Shown: positions 1 through 12,830, counted from the stretch's first letter. The stretch: 64,000 nucleotides of DNA from Malus domestica (GCF_042453785.1 NC_091674.1:19193001-19257000), one strand, 5' to 3'. The notes: generated by a model not told the origin, from the letters alone. Numbers and translations are program-made.

Positions 1-428
1 ATCCACATTGCATGTTGAGAGATATTGAGCTCTGAAATTGGCTACTCGAAACTAAAATTTTCAGAAAACCCAAATTTTCATATTCGTGAATCAACTTTCA
101 AAACTTATTTCACCTATCAATACTCAACCAAATGACATGAAACGGAATGGGTTTTGATCCTAGGTAAGTGATAGGGATTTATATCACCTGCAAAAGTAGG
201 GATAAAAACACTTAAAATACTTGCAAGAGTACAAAGTAATTGTAGTATAGTTAGTTCTAGCAAGGTCGTTCTCCACAGCGATTTTTTAAACTTAGACATT
301 TTTTGTCATGTAAAAGCACCTATTGAGCCAAAAACCATGAACCCATAAGTGATCATTTAGATCAAAACCTTGAGAATATTAAGTTCTCAGTAATTATATT
401 TAAAAAGCTGTTTTCAATTACCAAATTA
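1..428. other. Unassigned AT-rich DNA
   Basis: I see no gene, RNA or repeat that I can name here. The only open frame is a 60-codon - strand one with no recognisable motif. Confidence 0.4.
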
Positions 429-1062
429 AAATTCCCTCACAAGCTCGGTGAGCTTAGAGTTTTATATCTGCCTTTCAATGAACTTGGTGGTGAAATTCCG
501 AAGGAAATTTGGGGGTTGGAGAAGCTTGAAGTGCTTGATCTTGAGGGGAATTTGTGGAACGGAAATTTGCCAACCCGGTTTTCAAGCTTGAGGACATTGA
601 GAGTTTTGAATCTTGGGTTTAATAGAATTGGTGGGGAGATACGTTTTTCGCTTTCGAAATGTGTGGATTTGGAGGTCTAATAGACTTGCATCTGTGAAGA
701 ATTCGAATGTGAGCAATTATACTTGGGTCGAAAGATCCCCATCTTCGATTGTACATATTATAAATAAGGATGGTATATCGTGCCCGCATTAAGTTGAGTC
801 GTTTTGGAGTGGTTTAGGATGATATATTGTTAGTTTGTGTAGATGTTTAACCCTGTTTCACTCGGTTGTTTGTAGTCTTTTTTGTTTTTAGCTCGGTTTG
901 TGCTTTGTGTGGGCTCTCCTATTTGTCATCTGGCTTTGCCCTTATGTATTTCTAGATTACCCAAAAAAAAAAAAAAAAGAAGTGAGTGGAACTGTTCCTG
1001 GGTTTGTTGGTAGTTTTGCAAAGTTGCAAGCCTTTATTTGGCTCAAAATAGGTTAAATGGTG
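429..1062 (+). pseudogene. LRR receptor kinase fragment, RPK2-like, disrupted
   Basis: Bases 429-678 encode about 80 residues of consecutive plant extracellular leucine-rich repeats. Recognisable pieces are [25 protein letters not shown] and [15 protein letters not shown], which closely recall the ectodomain of RECEPTOR-LIKE PROTEIN KINASE 2 (RPK2/TOADSTOOL2). The repeat unit resumes at 979 with VSGTVPGFVG and then loses frame near 1030, where a one-base change would be needed to keep the next LRR open. No start codon, transmembrane segment or kinase domain is present. About 300 bases of unrelated sequence ending in poly(A) separate the two parts. I infer a dead fragment of a duplicated RPK2-like gene. 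The LRR assignment is certain and the RPK2 subfamily is likely. Confidence 0.75.
679..978 (+). mobile_element. Poly(A)-tailed insertion in the LRR fragment
   Basis: The LRR frame stops being LRR-like at about 679 and returns at 979, directly after a run of 16 A (963-978). Sequence between is unrelated to LRRs and has no open frame. This is the pattern of a LINE 3' end or other retroposon inserted by target-primed reverse transcription. I could not find a convincing target-site duplication, so the left boundary is approximate. Confidence 0.5.
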
Positions 1063-2116
1063 AGTTTTTTTATTTTTACTATTAAATAAAGTTGGTAAAT
1101 AATTTTTAATTAAAATATAAAAGTTTGAAATCTATTTTATTAGTTTTTGGGAGACTTTGGATGCGGTCCCTAGTTATGAACAGTCTTTGACTGAAACCTT
1201 GTTGGTTTTCAATTTTTGATTCAAGTCCCTGAAATTAATTGATAATTTATTTCTATGTACGTTACTATATTTTTTAAATTAAAAATTAAAATTTATAGTT
1301 GTTTATAGTAATGAGATTTTAAATAAAAAACCATAATTTGTGGGATTAAAAATATTAAAATATAAATATACTATTGTGTGTGTGTGTAAACATGGGTACA
1401 TTCATAAAAAATAACCAAAAAATTATTGTATCAAAACATGGGTACATTCTTCAAAATGGGTACATTTAGCAAAAATAAAAATGGGTACAAATAAATAAAA
1501 AAATATGGGTACAATACAAATAAAACTTTAAAAAATATGGGCACAAAAAGAAATTAATATATGGGTACAAATTAAAACTGAAAAGAAAATTAGTACAAAT
1601 TAAAAAAAGGGTTGCAAATTAAAAATGGGTACAAACTAAAAATAAAAATATTTGATAAAAAATTTAGCCATAAATATAAATATACTAATTGTAACAGTTT
1701 TATTATTAAATGAATATATTTAGAAATAAAAAATATTTTATTATTAAAATAATTAATGATATTATTAATACAAAGAACCTTGATTAAAAATTAAAAAATA
1801 ATAAGATTTTAATCAATAAAATAATAAAAAAAAGATGAAAACCTAATTACTCCTTAGTTTTTGTTTTATTTAATCGTCACGCAAACACGTGAAGACAGTT
1901 TATTTAATTAATTGCGACAATCCCGTTACTTCGGAGAGCACAATCGGTTACGTCGTTGTCTCCTTCTTCCTCTTATTCTTCTTTCTTCAGTTGAGAGGAT
2001 CAGTTTGTTTCAGACTTGATCGAGCTCCGAAACACCTACTCAGATCTGGCTCCCCACCGCTCACCGGAATTCACTCGAGCTCCCCGTCTCTTCGGTTTTT
2101 GCCGCACAAGAAAAAT
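1063..2116. repeat. AT-rich DNA with scattered ATGGGTACA motifs; HPGT promoter side
   Basis: Between about 1390 and 1640 the word ATGGGTACA(A/T) or a close variant recurs roughly nine times at uneven 20-40 base spacing in A-rich filler, a decayed satellite-like pattern. The last 250 bases before 2117 become less AT-rich and probably hold the promoter and 5' UTR of the galactosyltransferase gene. CACGTG occurs near 1887. I see no gene in the rest. Confidence 0.5.
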
Positions 2117-4735
2117 ATGCATAGCCGGCCGTCGCACAGCCGGCTATCTGGCTCCGCTTTTCACTCTCGGATTTCTGCTCTCTTGCTCACCATGGTCTCC
2201 ACCATGGCCGCCATCTACGTCGCCGGCCGGTGAGTTTCTCAAATTTCCAATTTTGTTATTTGAATTTCGAGCTGTGATTAGAGCTGTTCGTATTTTCCAT
2301 CTTTATGAAAAAGTTTATCTTTTTGAATATGATGAATGTTCGATGAGTTGTGGTGTGTTGATAGACTGTGGCAGGATGCTGCCGATAGGGTTTATTTGAT
2401 TCAGGAGATTGATAGAAAAAATGGTCAGGTAATTTTTTACCTTTTCGTTTTTTTTTTTTTTAATTTTGTTTTTGTCTATGTTTTACCTTCCAATTTCAGT
2501 TCAAATGCGTGCATTAACTTCTGTATATATGTATCGAAGAGATTACGAATTAGGCAGATAATCGTCAACTTTTTACTTTCAGGGTCAATCTGCTGTATCC
2601 GTAGACGATACACTTAAAATTATAGCTTGCAGGTAATTGACCAAAGCTATTCTTTAAAAGGTGTCATTTTCGAATTTTATGATATCGTCTTTGCTGTTAT
2701 GAATGATGGTTGTTTTGTAGGGAGCAACAGAAGCAGCTGTCCGCCCTTGAGATGCAACTGACTGCGGCAAGACAGGAAGGTTTCGTCCCAAAGAGCTTGT
2801 CTAAAAATGAGGGGGCTCAATCTAAGAAGAAGCTTTTAGCTGTTATAGGAATTATTACAACATTTGACCGCAAGAAAAATAGAGAGGCAATTCGTAAGGC
2901 GTGGATGCCTACAGGTACTTTGTGCAATTTTCGTCGTTCTTTTCTTTTATCCTCAATGCAATTTTATGCGAATAAATTATCCATGTTAGTGCTACAGTCT
3001 GATGCACTCCTACCAATTTTCTAGTCATAAATGTTTTGGTTTGCGATGGTGGACCAAACTTCTTCTAGCAGTTATAGCAATTTTATGTATATATGTGCAG
3101 GTGAAGCTCTAAAAAGATTGGCAGATGAAAAGGGCATCATTGTGCGATTTGTGATTGGAAGAAGGTCTGTATATCAATGATTTAGAATGATGATAAGGAA
3201 TTGTCTACAGTTCTGTTCAGTTAAGTATGTGTATCTTGCAGCCCAAATCGTGGAGACAGTTTGGACAAGCAAATAGACGAAGAAAATGAGCGGACCAACG
3301 ACTTCATTATGCTTGTATGTTAACCATTTGAACAAATCTGTTTTCCATATATTTGGTGGGATCTTTTAGTTGGGTGAAATTTCGTATTGTCAAGAACTTG
3401 TTTTCATTACTACGCACATGTGATTCTATATGGATTCCGTAAGAAGTCCTGTGAAAAATTCAAGGTTCTGTTCGAGGCTTTGAGCTAGTTGGTATGTAGC
3501 ATAGACACTAAGTGATGGCTAGTTAGAGTATGACTAACTCATGGCGAGTTTGTAGGTATGAACTAGCCAATGTAACGTTGAGTTTAGTTTGAGGAAAGCT
3601 CCCTGTGCATTCCGTATTTTTATTTCTTTTATCATGCTCATGGACCTTAACAAAAATTTGTGGACATCCCTCATGGTTGATTCATGTTATCATATGTGGG
3701 ATAGCTGAAATTGCTACAGGCAGATAAGTTTACGACACATTGTTGTTTAAATTGTTCTTTTACTTTACAGGACGATCAAGTGGAGGCATCTGAGGAGTGG
3801 CCAAAAAAGACAAAATCATTCTATATTCATGCTGTAGAGAACTGGGATGCCGAGTTTTATGTTAAGGTCAATGATGATGTTTATGTTAATATTGGTAGGT
3901 AGTTGTAATATAATTTTTCTAGTAAACAATAAGATAGTTAATCCTCGTGAGACTTTCTGTTATACCTGTGTTAAATTAAATTCTGGTAATTATTTTGGAT
4001 AAAAATAGTTAGTAGTTAAAAACCTGTGCTTATGATTGAAGAAAACCTAAGAAACTGCCAGATGAGAGCATAGGTATATGGTTATTTAGTCATGATCTCA
4101 AGTGAAGTGTTCATTTGTATCTCGGAAATCAAAGCTGCATTATATATAATTACAATTTAGGAATTTGATTTTTTTTCTTTTTTGCCATTGTTTTACCAAT
4201 AGAACCTTTGTGAAAAATGCTGAAATTGTTTGTCTAACTTCAGAGTAGCTTAGATTTGGACACCACAGGGTATAATTGATAAGTCGTGGCGGAGCCAAAT
4301 AAATTGAGTGACGGGGTTACTGAAAAATAAGGAAAGTAATGGTTGGCTGTTAACCGTGTCAGAAAAGTTTATGCCCCTAAACAAATTATTTGAAGTGCAT
4401 ACTAATATTCAGCCTTTATTATGACTCAGATGTCCTGGGAGCAACTCTAACTACTTATTTAGATAAGCCTCATGTCTATATTGGGTGCATGAAATCAGGC
4501 GAAGTCTTCTCTGAACCGTGAGTGCAGAAAACATGCTTTATATGATGGAAACTTTGAAATTATGAGTTATTTTTAGATTAGATATAACTATTTTATTGGT
4601 TTGTGTTGTCTCAATGGCACAGAACACGCAAGTGGTATGAGCCAGACTGGTGGAAATTTGGCGATGCAAAATCGTAAGCACGTACTTTTTTCTTTTCTTT
4701 TACCTTCAAGATAGATTTCTTAATCCATGTTGTTG

Positions 4736-4766
<31 letters not shown>

Positions 4767-6001
4767 CCCCCCCCCCCCCAAAAAATGGTGGAAATTTAGG
4801 CAAATTTATGGCGGGAGGGTGATCATTAGTTCTTTGTATGGAAAAATTATCTTTGAAAATGTTCATTTAGTGAGATAAGTAAAAGGCTCTTTTGGACTGA
4901 CGTGACCTGTTAGAGTAGCCCAATGAAATGTTATCCTAAAAAAACAAACATGTGATAAACGCTGATAACTGATTTTTTCTATAGTGCCTTGGTGATTTCT
5001 CCATATAGACTGTTCTACATGATATTGGATTGCCTAATGATGCTGGGAGGGTGGTCATTAGTTCTTTGTAGGGAACAACGTGTCTCTGAAAATGTTTGTT
5101 AGTTAGGTAAGTACAAGGAAAAGGTGTAAAGCTGATTATTTAGTTTTCTCTGTACGTCCTTTATATAAAGGATTCTCATCTGAACGATCATGGTAGGCGT
5201 TAGGCCGTTAGTCTTCAAGTATTAAAGCAATTCATAATAGCATATGAATTTGCTTCTTAAATTCCCATGTTGTACTATGTAATATTTCACTTGACTTCTG
5301 ATGCAGATACTTTAGACATGCTTCTGGTGAATTGTACGCCATTTCTAGAGCCTTGGCTCAATTTATATCAATAAACAGGTACTTCCGCCGCCTCTTTATC
5401 TTTTTTTTCTTTCCTGTTTCAACAGTATCGTGTAGCATGCTGACAACTTTGGGAGGATTTAATTTATAGCTTTCTGTCGGTTTGCAGGTCTATTCTTCGT
5501 GCTTATGCTCATGATGATGTTAGTGCTGGGTCATGGTTTATTGGGCTTGATGTGAAGCACATTGATGAACGGAAATTTTGCTGCTCCTCTTGGATGCCAG
5601 GTCTGTTGATCTTTTCCGTCTAGTACATATACAAATCACTGTGAACATAATGAAACTTTTCCCAATCATATCTGATTTTCTCTTGAAAAGACTGCTGAAG
5701 TATAACTATTATCTTAATATCAAGGCAAGAAATCATCTTGCTGCGGTGTACTCGCTTCTCAATCATTTTTTCTTCGAAAATGCTTGTTGGAAAGGGAAAC
5801 GAAATTTTTAATAATTAGCAAAACACAACCAAGGACATATAGAGAAAGAGTGACAGGGTCTTTAGATGCTGAAAGCCATTCAATACGATTCTCCGTCTTC
5901 ACTGCGGTAATTTTCTCAGAAGGATATATTTGAATGCGATGATTCTGGTTATTAATCCATGTGCATCTTTCATTTCAGGAGCAATATGTACAGCCGTGTA
6001 A
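2117..6001 (+). CDS. HPGT1: Hydroxyproline O-galactosyltransferase (HPGT type, GT31 family)
   Basis: Spliced from 12 exons: 2117-2229, 2365-2428, 2583-2632, 2721-2914, 3101-3164, 3242-3314, 3771-3894, 4430-4517, 4623-4673, 5307-5378, 5488-5600, 5979-6001. All introns are GT-AG and the phases join to one 342-residue frame, the family's usual length. Residues about 17-36 form a type II Golgi signal anchor. The GT31 domain follows, with [20 protein letters not shown], the metal/nucleotide-sugar motif KVNDDVYVN (NDD at 220-222), and EPDWWKFGD and [12 protein letters not shown] near the C terminus. Arabidopsis HPGT1-3 add the first galactose to hydroxyproline of arabinogalactan proteins, and that role is inferred here by family. 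Unlike GALT2-6, there is no galectin domain. Start chosen because [11 protein letters not shown] directly precedes the anchor. The HPGT subfamily is confident; number 1 is less so. Confidence 0.92.
4735..4779. repeat. (CT)n microsatellite followed by C-run, in HPGT intron
   Basis: About 14 CT units (4736-4764) followed by ACC and an unbroken C-run to 4779, lying in the long intron between exons 9 and 10. A likely polymorphic and replication-slippage-prone site. Confidence 0.9.
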
Positions 6002-7640
6002 TCTAACGCACCGCACACCTATTGATACAACCAATACATTATGAAAGGGAAGTCCCTTCATTTACAGCATTGCCTTCAATGCCTTCTTCGACCAGATTAT
6101 TCAAGCAGTACACAATCATTTATGCTGCCCAAATTGATTCGAGCGGCCTTGAGCTCGGAGGTTAGGTTAGATTAAGTTCTATATGCTGCTGGTCGAGATT
6201 CTCTGGGAAGCTCCGGATCCTGTTAGTTTTCGCCCTCGTAGTTACTGAAAGTCCGGTGTCACTCTTAAGTAGTATTTTTCGTCATACCTGTATCGGTACC
6301 GTACGAGTTCATCCTTGAATTTCTTTAATCTTACTTGTGTACCTGGGGAACCATTAATAGAGAAATACAATTTTCTTTTGGTTGCTGAGTATATACAAAT
6401 TGGAAATCATGCCAGTTAGGGTTTGATGTCATAACATGACTTAAACCTAAGACGAAATTAACTGGTTAAGGTTGGACGTTATAACATGACTTAAAACTTC
6501 GACTTATTAAATCTCAAGTTGTCTCAAGTTGTAGGCAATTTTTTTGACCATTTAAAAAAAATGAAAACTAATGAAAATGGCTTCAAATCTTTGCATTTTG
6601 ATAAAAAATCATACACTACCCTCAGACTTGACTTCTAACCAACTACGTAATTGCCTCTGCTTTTTCTTACATGGCAGACAAATTTTTGTTTTATTTTCAT
6701 ATCGGTGCTTCAATTTTTTGCTATGATTTTTTATGCATTGGACAGAGAAATTTAAATACGCCATCACACTGATGTTTTGCGAAAAAAAGATAAATATATG
6801 TGTATATTTTCATAGGAAAACTAATGAAAATGACTTTTAAATCTTTGTATTTTAATGAGTATCGAAGAAAATTAGAAGAATAAAATGTGTTTAGAATGTG
6901 AGAATGTGCCAAGAATATTCAAGAAGAGGAGAGAGAAGAATGTAATACCATTAAGTTTTATAATCAATGTAGTATCGTTAAATTTCATAAACAATGTAAT
7001 AAGTTTTATAAACAGTATCGTAAGTTTTCATAAACAGTGTCATATTTTTTTTATAATTTTTTTAATATTAAAAGTATGTCATTTTCATTAAAATTTAAGT
7101 TATTTTGTCATTTTTATTAAAATTTAAGGATTTTCATTAAAATTTAAGTTTTTTTAATTAACTAAACTTATAGCATGATTTTTTTATTAAAATAAACTTA
7201 GTTTAAACTCTTTTTATGAAAATTCCTTTTAAAAAAAGAATTTGACAAAAAAAAAATCAATTAAAATCTTAAAACAAAAATTAATAAAAAAATGGTGCAA
7301 TCAAAAGGACTATGATTTATGGTGGGGCCCACAGACCGATGCGGCATTGAACAGCAAAAGCCATCCTCCAAAGAGGATCCGACGAGAATCACATCTCCAG
7401 CAAAAGTGGCATGAAGTTTGACTTAGACTTCACTCTGCCAATCAGTTCTTAACACGTGTACGGCTCAGAACAATAGTGCCACATCGATCATCTGGGCCAA
7501 TCCTATTAACCCAGTTCACGACCAGACCGGCTGGTGTTCGCCACCATCGAAGGCAAAAATTTCCCATCTAAAATTTCCAGCGAGGAAAGTAAAACGCGGG
7601 AAAATTGAGGAGCTAGGGTTCGGGTTTTTTGGGGCTCCTT
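6002..7640. other. HPGT 3' flank and bZIP promoter side
   Basis: The first ~350 bases probably are the HPGT 3' UTR. From 6540 to 7310 the sequence is strongly AT-rich with short degenerate tandem units: about 24-base units rich in AAGTTTTATAAACAGTATCG at 6945-7045, then TTCATTAAAATTTAAG units at 7080-7150. The base composition rises after 7316, consistent with a gene promoter and 5' UTR. No gene is seen. Confidence 0.45.
7452..7459. promoter_or_regulatory. G-box (ACACGTGT) upstream of the bZIP gene
   Basis: A perfect palindromic G-box lies about 240 bases upstream of the splice donor of the predicted 5' UTR exon. GBF-type bZIP proteins bind CACGTG, so self-regulation is possible. This is a site match only. 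Confidence 0.4.
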
Positions 7641-8447
7641 CAACATTACTGCTTTGATTTCAGTTCCCCGTTCTGTAGATTTCGGAAGATTCAGGTATAT
7701 TGCAATTTCCTCTTATGTTTTGGGGTGTGTGTGTGTGTGTATGTTGAAGCTTTCTGGATCCTTGAAATTTACAGATGCAGGTAAGGGGAAAATTTGATAT
7801 TTCAAAATTAATTGGAGAAGATGACAATTTTTAATAGTTTTAATTAACAAAGGGGGAATTATTTGGTGTGCAAGTGATCCCATTTTATCATTTAGAAATT
7901 GTGTGACAATTTGGGAACGGTAAAAGTAGAAACTAATGGGCATATGGATGATGAATTACTGAGATAGAAAGGTATAATTTTGTGTGTGTTGCATGTGCTG
8001 ATTGAAATGTTGATGATGAAGCTTCTTTTTTTTTTTTTTTTTTTTTTTTTGGTTAAAGAGGAGAAAGCTTCTTTTTTTTGGGTGAAAATTATAAGGCTTC
8101 CTTTTTTGGTGGAAATGATAATGCTGTATTTTTTTTTTTTTTTTTGCGTTAGATTTCGTTCAGTAATTCGAAATCTGATTGAGTTCGGCTGAAGTGCGCG
8201 AAATTTTTGAATTGTTGATTTAGTAATTCGAAATCTGGATTTTTCCTTGTCCCAGTTGTTAAAGAAAGAAATAGGATGGTCATTAAATTTTATCTAACAA
8301 TATATTTTGTTTTGTTGTACATTCTTAATGTGAGATAGTCGCCGGTGTTTTGATTCTAAATATGCAGCCGTGAAGACTAACCTGACGGTTAGCTACCTGT
8401 GACAGCTTCTTCAAGCACAGGGAAGGCCTTCTAAAACATTGGACAAC

Positions 8448-10898
8448 ATGGACCAAGATGTAACAAAGAAGTTAAAGGGATCGGATGGAACTGCAGTGCC
8501 AGTTGGATATGACAATCCCAAGGAGGGTGATAACGGGAACCTAGTCCTTGAGGCATCAAAGAGGTAATTTCTTTCCTTATTCTTTTATCTTTCACATTAT
8601 GAACCAGGCAGCAGCGTCGAGTTATTAACTCTCTGATCTTGTCGCTGGATTTAACCAAACTAAATTTGATCTTATGACTACATGCAGTTTGGAACAAAAT
8701 ATTGATGGTTTGAAAGATGGAAATGATGGTGACACTAAAGTAAGTGTTTTTATTTTTTTTTGTTATGTCTGCCTGTATCTGAGATGGGTTTCCTGTTTTT
8801 ATTTTAGATGATATTTATGCATGAAGATAAATTTTTAAAGTAATCTTGGATTTCATCTATCAGGCAAACCACCTCACTCAGAGGAAAAATGGGTCCGACA
8901 GCATGCAATCTGCTGGTAAGAGTGAGCACTTCTCTTTAATGTTTACTTGCATAGTAATGTGTGACTTTATCAATCAGGGTTTCTGAGTTTAATTTTGTGG
9001 GAGGAACATTTCGGTGGCCTCTTTTTGCTGTCCATCCCTCTGCTGTTGATTTTGTATACAAAAAACAGATGGTTTAATATGGCCTGGATTTACGTTAATA
9101 AAGGAGCAATGCTGTGATGGTCCTAAATTTGGACATGCTACCTTAACCAGTTGCTTCATACTGTTACTGACTGATTTCTTTTCCTAATTACCTGAACGAC
9201 AGAAAATGATGTGAAAGTCCATACTCAGGTCAGTCCAACAACTGAAGAGGAAGTGAATGAGATTTCTACAAATGATTCTGGTTATGCGCCTCCTGCTGCT
9301 GGTTTTGTGGGAGTATCTCTTGGTTCACCATATGAGAAAATAGGAGTTAGCACAGCCTTTGTCGCTTCGTCTACTGGTGCTCAGTTGCCTTTTGGTACTT
9401 CAGTTCTGGTATGGAAATGTTTACCTTATTGATTTTGGTACTAATTATTTGCTTACAAGCTTCCATTTCAGTTTGAATTGAAGTTAGATAACTGTTAAAA
9501 GAATGCGGACTTTGATACTTCTCTGTTTCTTTGTTTTGAACAACACTCAGTTACTGGTTTGATTGAAATCATGGGATTGATGAAAGATTACGGATTTGGA
9601 TTTTCCTCAAATTTTGTGAGCCAGAGTTAGCTGTGAAACAAAGCCATCTTAAGACTCTGCAGGGTGGTTATTTACTGAAACGTTGTTATATTCATGACTT
9701 TTGAGGAATATTGAGTTCAGACTCATCTTGGTTGAAACGAATTCTAAGATAACTCTTAGATGTAGTCTGCTGTTCACACTATTGATTCACATGTTGGTTT
9801 CCTCAGGATGAAAGGCAGATGAAACGAGAGAAAAGGAAACAAGCTAACAGAGAATCTGCAATGAGATCTAGGTCAAGGAAGCAGGCTGAATATGAGGAAC
9901 TGGTGAAGACATGTGAATCCTTAAACGAGGAGAAAATTGCTCTTCAATCCAAAATGGAAGAATTGAAAGGGGATTCAAAGACGCTGAGGCTTGAAAATGC
10001 CGCATTAAGGGTACTACTCAATGTTCTCATAGAATTTCTTGAGCTGTGGGCCTGTTCTCAGTTATTTTTTACGTGTACCAAGTTGTCACTTTCTTTTTTC
10101 TTTTTGGTCTTTTTTAATAACTAGATTCTCAAAGATCAACTATTCTAATAGTACGTCGAAGGAATAAGTTTCTAGGTTGTTTTTCCTGCAAAAGTTTGGA
10201 GGTTGACTCATGAGTCGGTAGCATGTCCGAGCCCAAGGCTGTGTTCATAGTGCTGGGCTTTGAGTTAGTTGGAGATTTTGCATATTCATATGCACCACAA
10301 ATGGTTACCCAACTAGTGGAACTCTAAGCATATTTTACCCAAAAAAATGATAGGCACTTGAACAACTATGTCTGTATTGTTGATTTCTTATATCCACCAT
10401 ATACTTAGAGTAAACAAGCCATCTCCACATTGAATTATCATGCGTTGTTGCTTTTGGTTGCCAAAAATTGACCGAGTGTAGGAATTTACCAATTGAGTGA
10501 GGGGTGTGGTGTCAGAATGGGTTTTGATCAGATATGTTGTAGCATGTGCTACTGAGTTAAGTTGAACATGAAAAATTGAGGAAAATTGATTTGGTCATCC
10601 TAGTTTGTTTCAACCTAAGATATATTTACATTTACTTGCAGCTCGATCTCACATGAGTTTTGTCTTGTAGGAGAAGCTGAAAAATGCTCAGGCGGTGACG
10701 CAAGGAGGGATTGTTTCAGTTAAGATTGAAGTAGACTTGGACCTGCCAAATGATGCCAAAAATATACTGAGCAATTTGGGTTCTGTAAGCAGGAATGATG
10801 AACTGGATCGCGAGAAACATGAAAGTTCCACGTCTGAAACCAAGTTCCATCAGCTGATGGAATCAAACGCTAGGACTGATGCTGTTGCTGCTAGATGA
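8448..10898 (+). CDS. bZIP transcription factor, G-group/GBF-like, short N terminus
   Basis: Six coding exons (8448-8563, 8688-8739, 8864-8915, 9203-9408, 9807-10010, 10671-10898) join to 285 residues. A 5' UTR intron at 7695-8367 is likely. Residues 143-170 are the DNA-contacting basic region, with invariant Asn156 and Arg164 at the N-x7-R spacing. Six heptad leucines at 174, 181, 188, 195, 202 and 209 make the zipper. The C terminus (KFHQLMESNARTDAVAA) matches the tail of GBF1/bZIP16-type proteins, which bind G-boxes in light and ABA responses. Two oddities: the Pro-rich MFMR region that normally fills the first ~100 residues of GBFs is absent, and the basic region reads NRESAMRSRS where NRESARRSRL is usual. 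An in-frame TGA lies 48 bases before the chosen ATG, so translation cannot begin earlier in this exon. Confidence 0.85.
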
Positions 10899-11600
10899 TA
10901 AGGAAGCTGGTGTTGTCTGCAGCCTCACATCAGTCTCGGTGGACTGATAGACCTCATTAACTTAACTTTCGGTTTACAACCAGCAGGAATACAGGAAATT
11001 CCGAGTGGAAGAGGGTCAGAAAAAGAACTTGCTAATTTATGGTTCCTTTAGCTTTCAACTCTCCTTTGTGCCATGATTGATGTATTAGATTCGAGATTGC
11101 CGTGGCGATTTTGCGAGTAGATTAGGGTAGGCTAAAAGTGTGTTTCCATATGAACATGAACATTCCTGGATAGGTCTCTGAAAGTGACTTGTAATTGTTA
11201 CTGCAGAATCCTTGTTAGATTGACAGAATGTTCTCTTTAAAATTGGTTTATTATTTTGATCCTTCTACTAGAAATTCGACCATGTCCATGAGATTCAAAT
11301 TGTTTCGACTTTCGAGTGAAAATGTTAATCTAGGGATTGATTATTGGCGTAAAAAAAAAAAAAGGTCATTATGAACTCCTCTCTCATTTATCACTGGGGA
11401 GGAGTGCATTACGATTATTTTTTAAGTGTTAATAACAGATCCTTTAATCGACTTATACCTTGTACAGTAATTCACAAGGAGGCTTTTCAATTGTTTAAAG
11501 TTTTATCACATGATCACATTATATAGCGGTATCCATTATCCATAATTTATCGGAGGAAATTATGAGTTCAAATATCGTGTAAAGTGTCCTTTTAAGTTCT

Positions 11601-11754
11601 AAGTTAAACGTGTCATTTAGTACTACGGTCTAGTGGTATTCCTCTTCACTGGTAAGTGAGAGGTTTTAGGTTCGATTATCTCCAAAGGCGAATTTGAACT
11701 ATATTATTGTTAGTCTGTTGTAAGGTTCAACCACCCCACTCTCCAAGTTAAACG
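11601..11754 (+). mobile_element. tRNA-derived SINE with 10-bp target duplication
   Basis: Element body 11611-11744 is bracketed by the identical direct repeat AAGTTAAACG (11601-11610 and 11745-11754). Inside is a pol III-type head: an A-box-like TAGTGGTATTCC near 11631 and a B box GGTTCGATT at 11669-11677, in a tRNA-like context. A second, decayed copy lies at 60690-60815. The family name is unknown to me. Confidence 0.7.
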
Positions 11755-12633
11755 CTGCAAATACCATCCTTTTGTTTGTTGAAAGATAAGATTATAATTG
11801 GTCATTGAAAAAGTGCAAATCAAAAGGGGTTTTTAAAGGGAATTTTCATAATTTTTAGTGTTGGTACGTTGCACCTAGAGTGTATCCATGATGTTGAATT
11901 TCAACCCCAAATCACCGTCCTTCCTTCCCAGTGCCTTTCAATTCAAAGCTCAATAGTGAGTCAAAATTCTGGAAAAGAAGGAAAATTATGGGTCCTTTGG
12001 TAAGGAGTTTGGACTTCGTCCACTTCTGCAACTTTCTATGGATTTATGAATTCGCCCTGTTTTTGGGCCTCCCCTTTGTGGGGTTCAGTTTGAAGTTTCT
12101 ATCAAATATGTTTCCTGTCATGATCCCTCATGAAAGAGTCAAACTTACACAACATTTGATGTACGTATGGTTATGTACTTAGCTTTTACGTTTCCAGACA
12201 CAAATTTATATAGGCCTAATTGGATTAATAATCTATGTGATAATAGGGTAGTCGGAAAATTACTACTGTGGTAGAAGAAAGAGTAGAATTTAATAACCTC
12301 TATGATGAAGTTTGTTAAAATTTAGCATGTGATCTGCACATATGAGGCTAAACTTTTCTTTCCATTTGTTTTTACCCATTGTTCAAACCAAAAAAAAAAA
12401 AAAAAGGTAAATAGATAAAATAAAGCCCCTTCATCGTTCCCTCTCAATTTGAAACAATGAAACGCGATGTGGGCGTTCATTGTTTGAAATCCAATTGGAA
12501 ACTGAAATCGTTGATTAAAATCAAAGAAATTTGGTTCGTGTTTCAATAGCCACACCCACATTAATGATTAGGAGAAGAGTGGAAGGGAACGTCACCCCAT
12601 AATTCTAAGATATTGATGCAAATCTTGAGATCT

Positions 12634-12830
12634 TTAGGGTCTGTATTAATTGTTTATTATGTCAAAATGTAAGATGGACAAGATTGGATAAGATGAGTTG
12701 TGAATCCACGATAATATAATTTACGTAATCTATCATTATATACGGATTGCAAGTCCTATCTTACGTGTCTCGGACAATCTAATCCTATCCTTCGGGCTTA
12801 ATTCCATTCAAGCCACAAAATGGGCCCTTA
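12634..12830. mobile_element. MITE-like palindromic element with TTA target duplication
   Basis: TTA at 12634-12636 and 12828-12830 flank a body whose ends read GGGTCTGTATT and, on the other strand, GGGCCCATTTT. Internal arms around GATTGGATAAGAT and ATCTAATCCTATCC are inverted repeats. The TTA duplication suits a PIF/Harbinger (Tourist-like) MITE. The terminal repeats are imperfect. Confidence 0.5.
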
